From: an uncultured Lentisphaeraceae bacterium
GTDB taxonomy: Bacteria; Verrucomicrobiota; Kiritimatiellia; RFP12; DVOR01
Assembly (NCBI GenBank): GCA_946056345.1
Contig: CAMGJH010000085.1
Coordinates: 1-5,726, forward strand
Reading direction: 5' to 3'
Length of the DNA stretch: 5,726 nt
The position numbers and the translations under genes are program-made. Shown piece by piece: positions 5,591-5,726 of the stretch; within the stretch, counting starts at the first letter, position 1, and each line of letters begins with the position of its first letter. The notes beneath the pieces were generated by a model that saw nothing but the letters and a program-made list of their open reading frames with translations, ran no database searches and was not told where the DNA came from.

Positions 5591-5621
5591 GCCGGACCCA
5601 CTCGGAGTCCGGCTCTTTTTT
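5591..5621 (+). terminator. Rho-independent terminator after HU
   Basis: GCCGGAC (5591-5597) and GTCCGGC (5607-5613) form a perfect 7-bp GC-rich stem with a 9-nt loop, followed by TC and six T residues (5616-5621). It begins 28 nt after the HU stop. On the - strand the hairpin is followed by only a short T run (CTTTG), so it may weakly terminate the convergent gene as well. Confidence 0.9.
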
Positions 5622-5666
5622 ATACGCACGCTTCGCCCGCAAACGCCGTATCTCGCCCCGGACACC

Positions 5667-5726
5667 TCACATCCCAGGGGGCGGAGGCGGCATATCGCCT
5701 GGGCCACCGCCCGGAGCGCCGCCCGC
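5667..5726 (-). CDS. C-terminal tip of a Gly/Pro-rich protein, cut by the window end
   Basis: Reading the - strand into the window, 19 codons precede a TGA (complement of 5667-5669) and encode a tail with AGGAPGGGPGD followed by MPPPPPGM. Such Gly/Pro/Met-rich low-complexity C-termini occur on many bacterial proteins, so no function can be given. The gene would converge on HU with the terminator at 5591-5621 between them, a sensible arrangement. Low-complexity GC-rich DNA can also give such a frame by chance, and so little is visible that the call is tentative. Confidence 0.45.
   Translation of the reverse strand, partial: AGGAPGGGPGDMPPPPPGM

Noticed and set aside
5578..5605. CCGAG (5578-5582) complementary to CTCGG (5601-5605) in the terminator loop, a possible alternative fold
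   Set aside because: Five base pairs to a loop is weak, could be chance in GC-rich DNA, and there is no reason to expect attenuation after the HU stop.
1..5726. Mobile elements, CRISPR arrays, tRNA/rRNA genes, riboswitches and toxin-antitoxin pairs
   Set aside because: I looked for transposase motifs, terminal repeats, spaced direct repeats, cloverleaf-like segments and small paired genes and saw none; the gaps are too short to hide most of these.

Overview
The window is a GC-rich bacterial chromosomal segment with compact, mostly overlapping or abutting genes. Six genes run on the + strand, and the 3' tip of a seventh, convergent gene is visible on the - strand at the right edge. AAGGAG-type ribosome binding sites, a secreted PEGA-repeat protein, a bacterial acyl-ACP thioesterase, an Rrf2 regulator and an HU protein fit a Gram-negative-type bacterium. 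The mix is most reminiscent of the PVC group (Verrucomicrobiota/Lentisphaerota). That placement is an impression from gene content, not a phylogenetic result. Nothing here looks like a phage, transposon, CRISPR locus, tRNA or rRNA.

Left block (1-2201): a membrane-anchored protein with TPR-like C-terminal helices, whose start lies before the window, overlaps by ATGA a secreted protein made of five PEGA-like repeats. The two genes share an overlap and a good SD, so they probably form one cell-envelope unit of unknown function.

Middle block (2202-4600): a TatD-family metal-dependent hydrolase begins directly after the PEGA stop codon. An extended short-chain dehydrogenase/reductase overlaps it by one base and resembles the MAT2B/RmlD branch. 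A FatA/FatB-like acyl-ACP thioesterase follows after a 27-nt gap with a GTG start. The tight spacing suggests one transcript from the left edge to about 4600, although the enzymes share no obvious pathway. From the middle of the first gene to 4600 the + strand is strongly enriched in C over G.

Right block (4601-5726): a G-free pyrimidine tract follows the thioesterase stop. Next comes an Rrf2 regulator with an IscR-like three-cysteine set, then a 170-nt intergenic region with an imperfect hairpin and a good sigma70-type promoter, then the HU-family DNA-binding protein. A clear intrinsic terminator closes the HU gene. Beyond it, the - strand carries the last 19 codons of a Gly/Pro-rich protein tail.

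I see no convincing new multi-gene system. The points most worth a second look are the anchored-protein/PEGA pair, the MAT2B-like reductase, the altered TatD segment and the orphan cysteine-bearing Rrf2 regulator beside HU.
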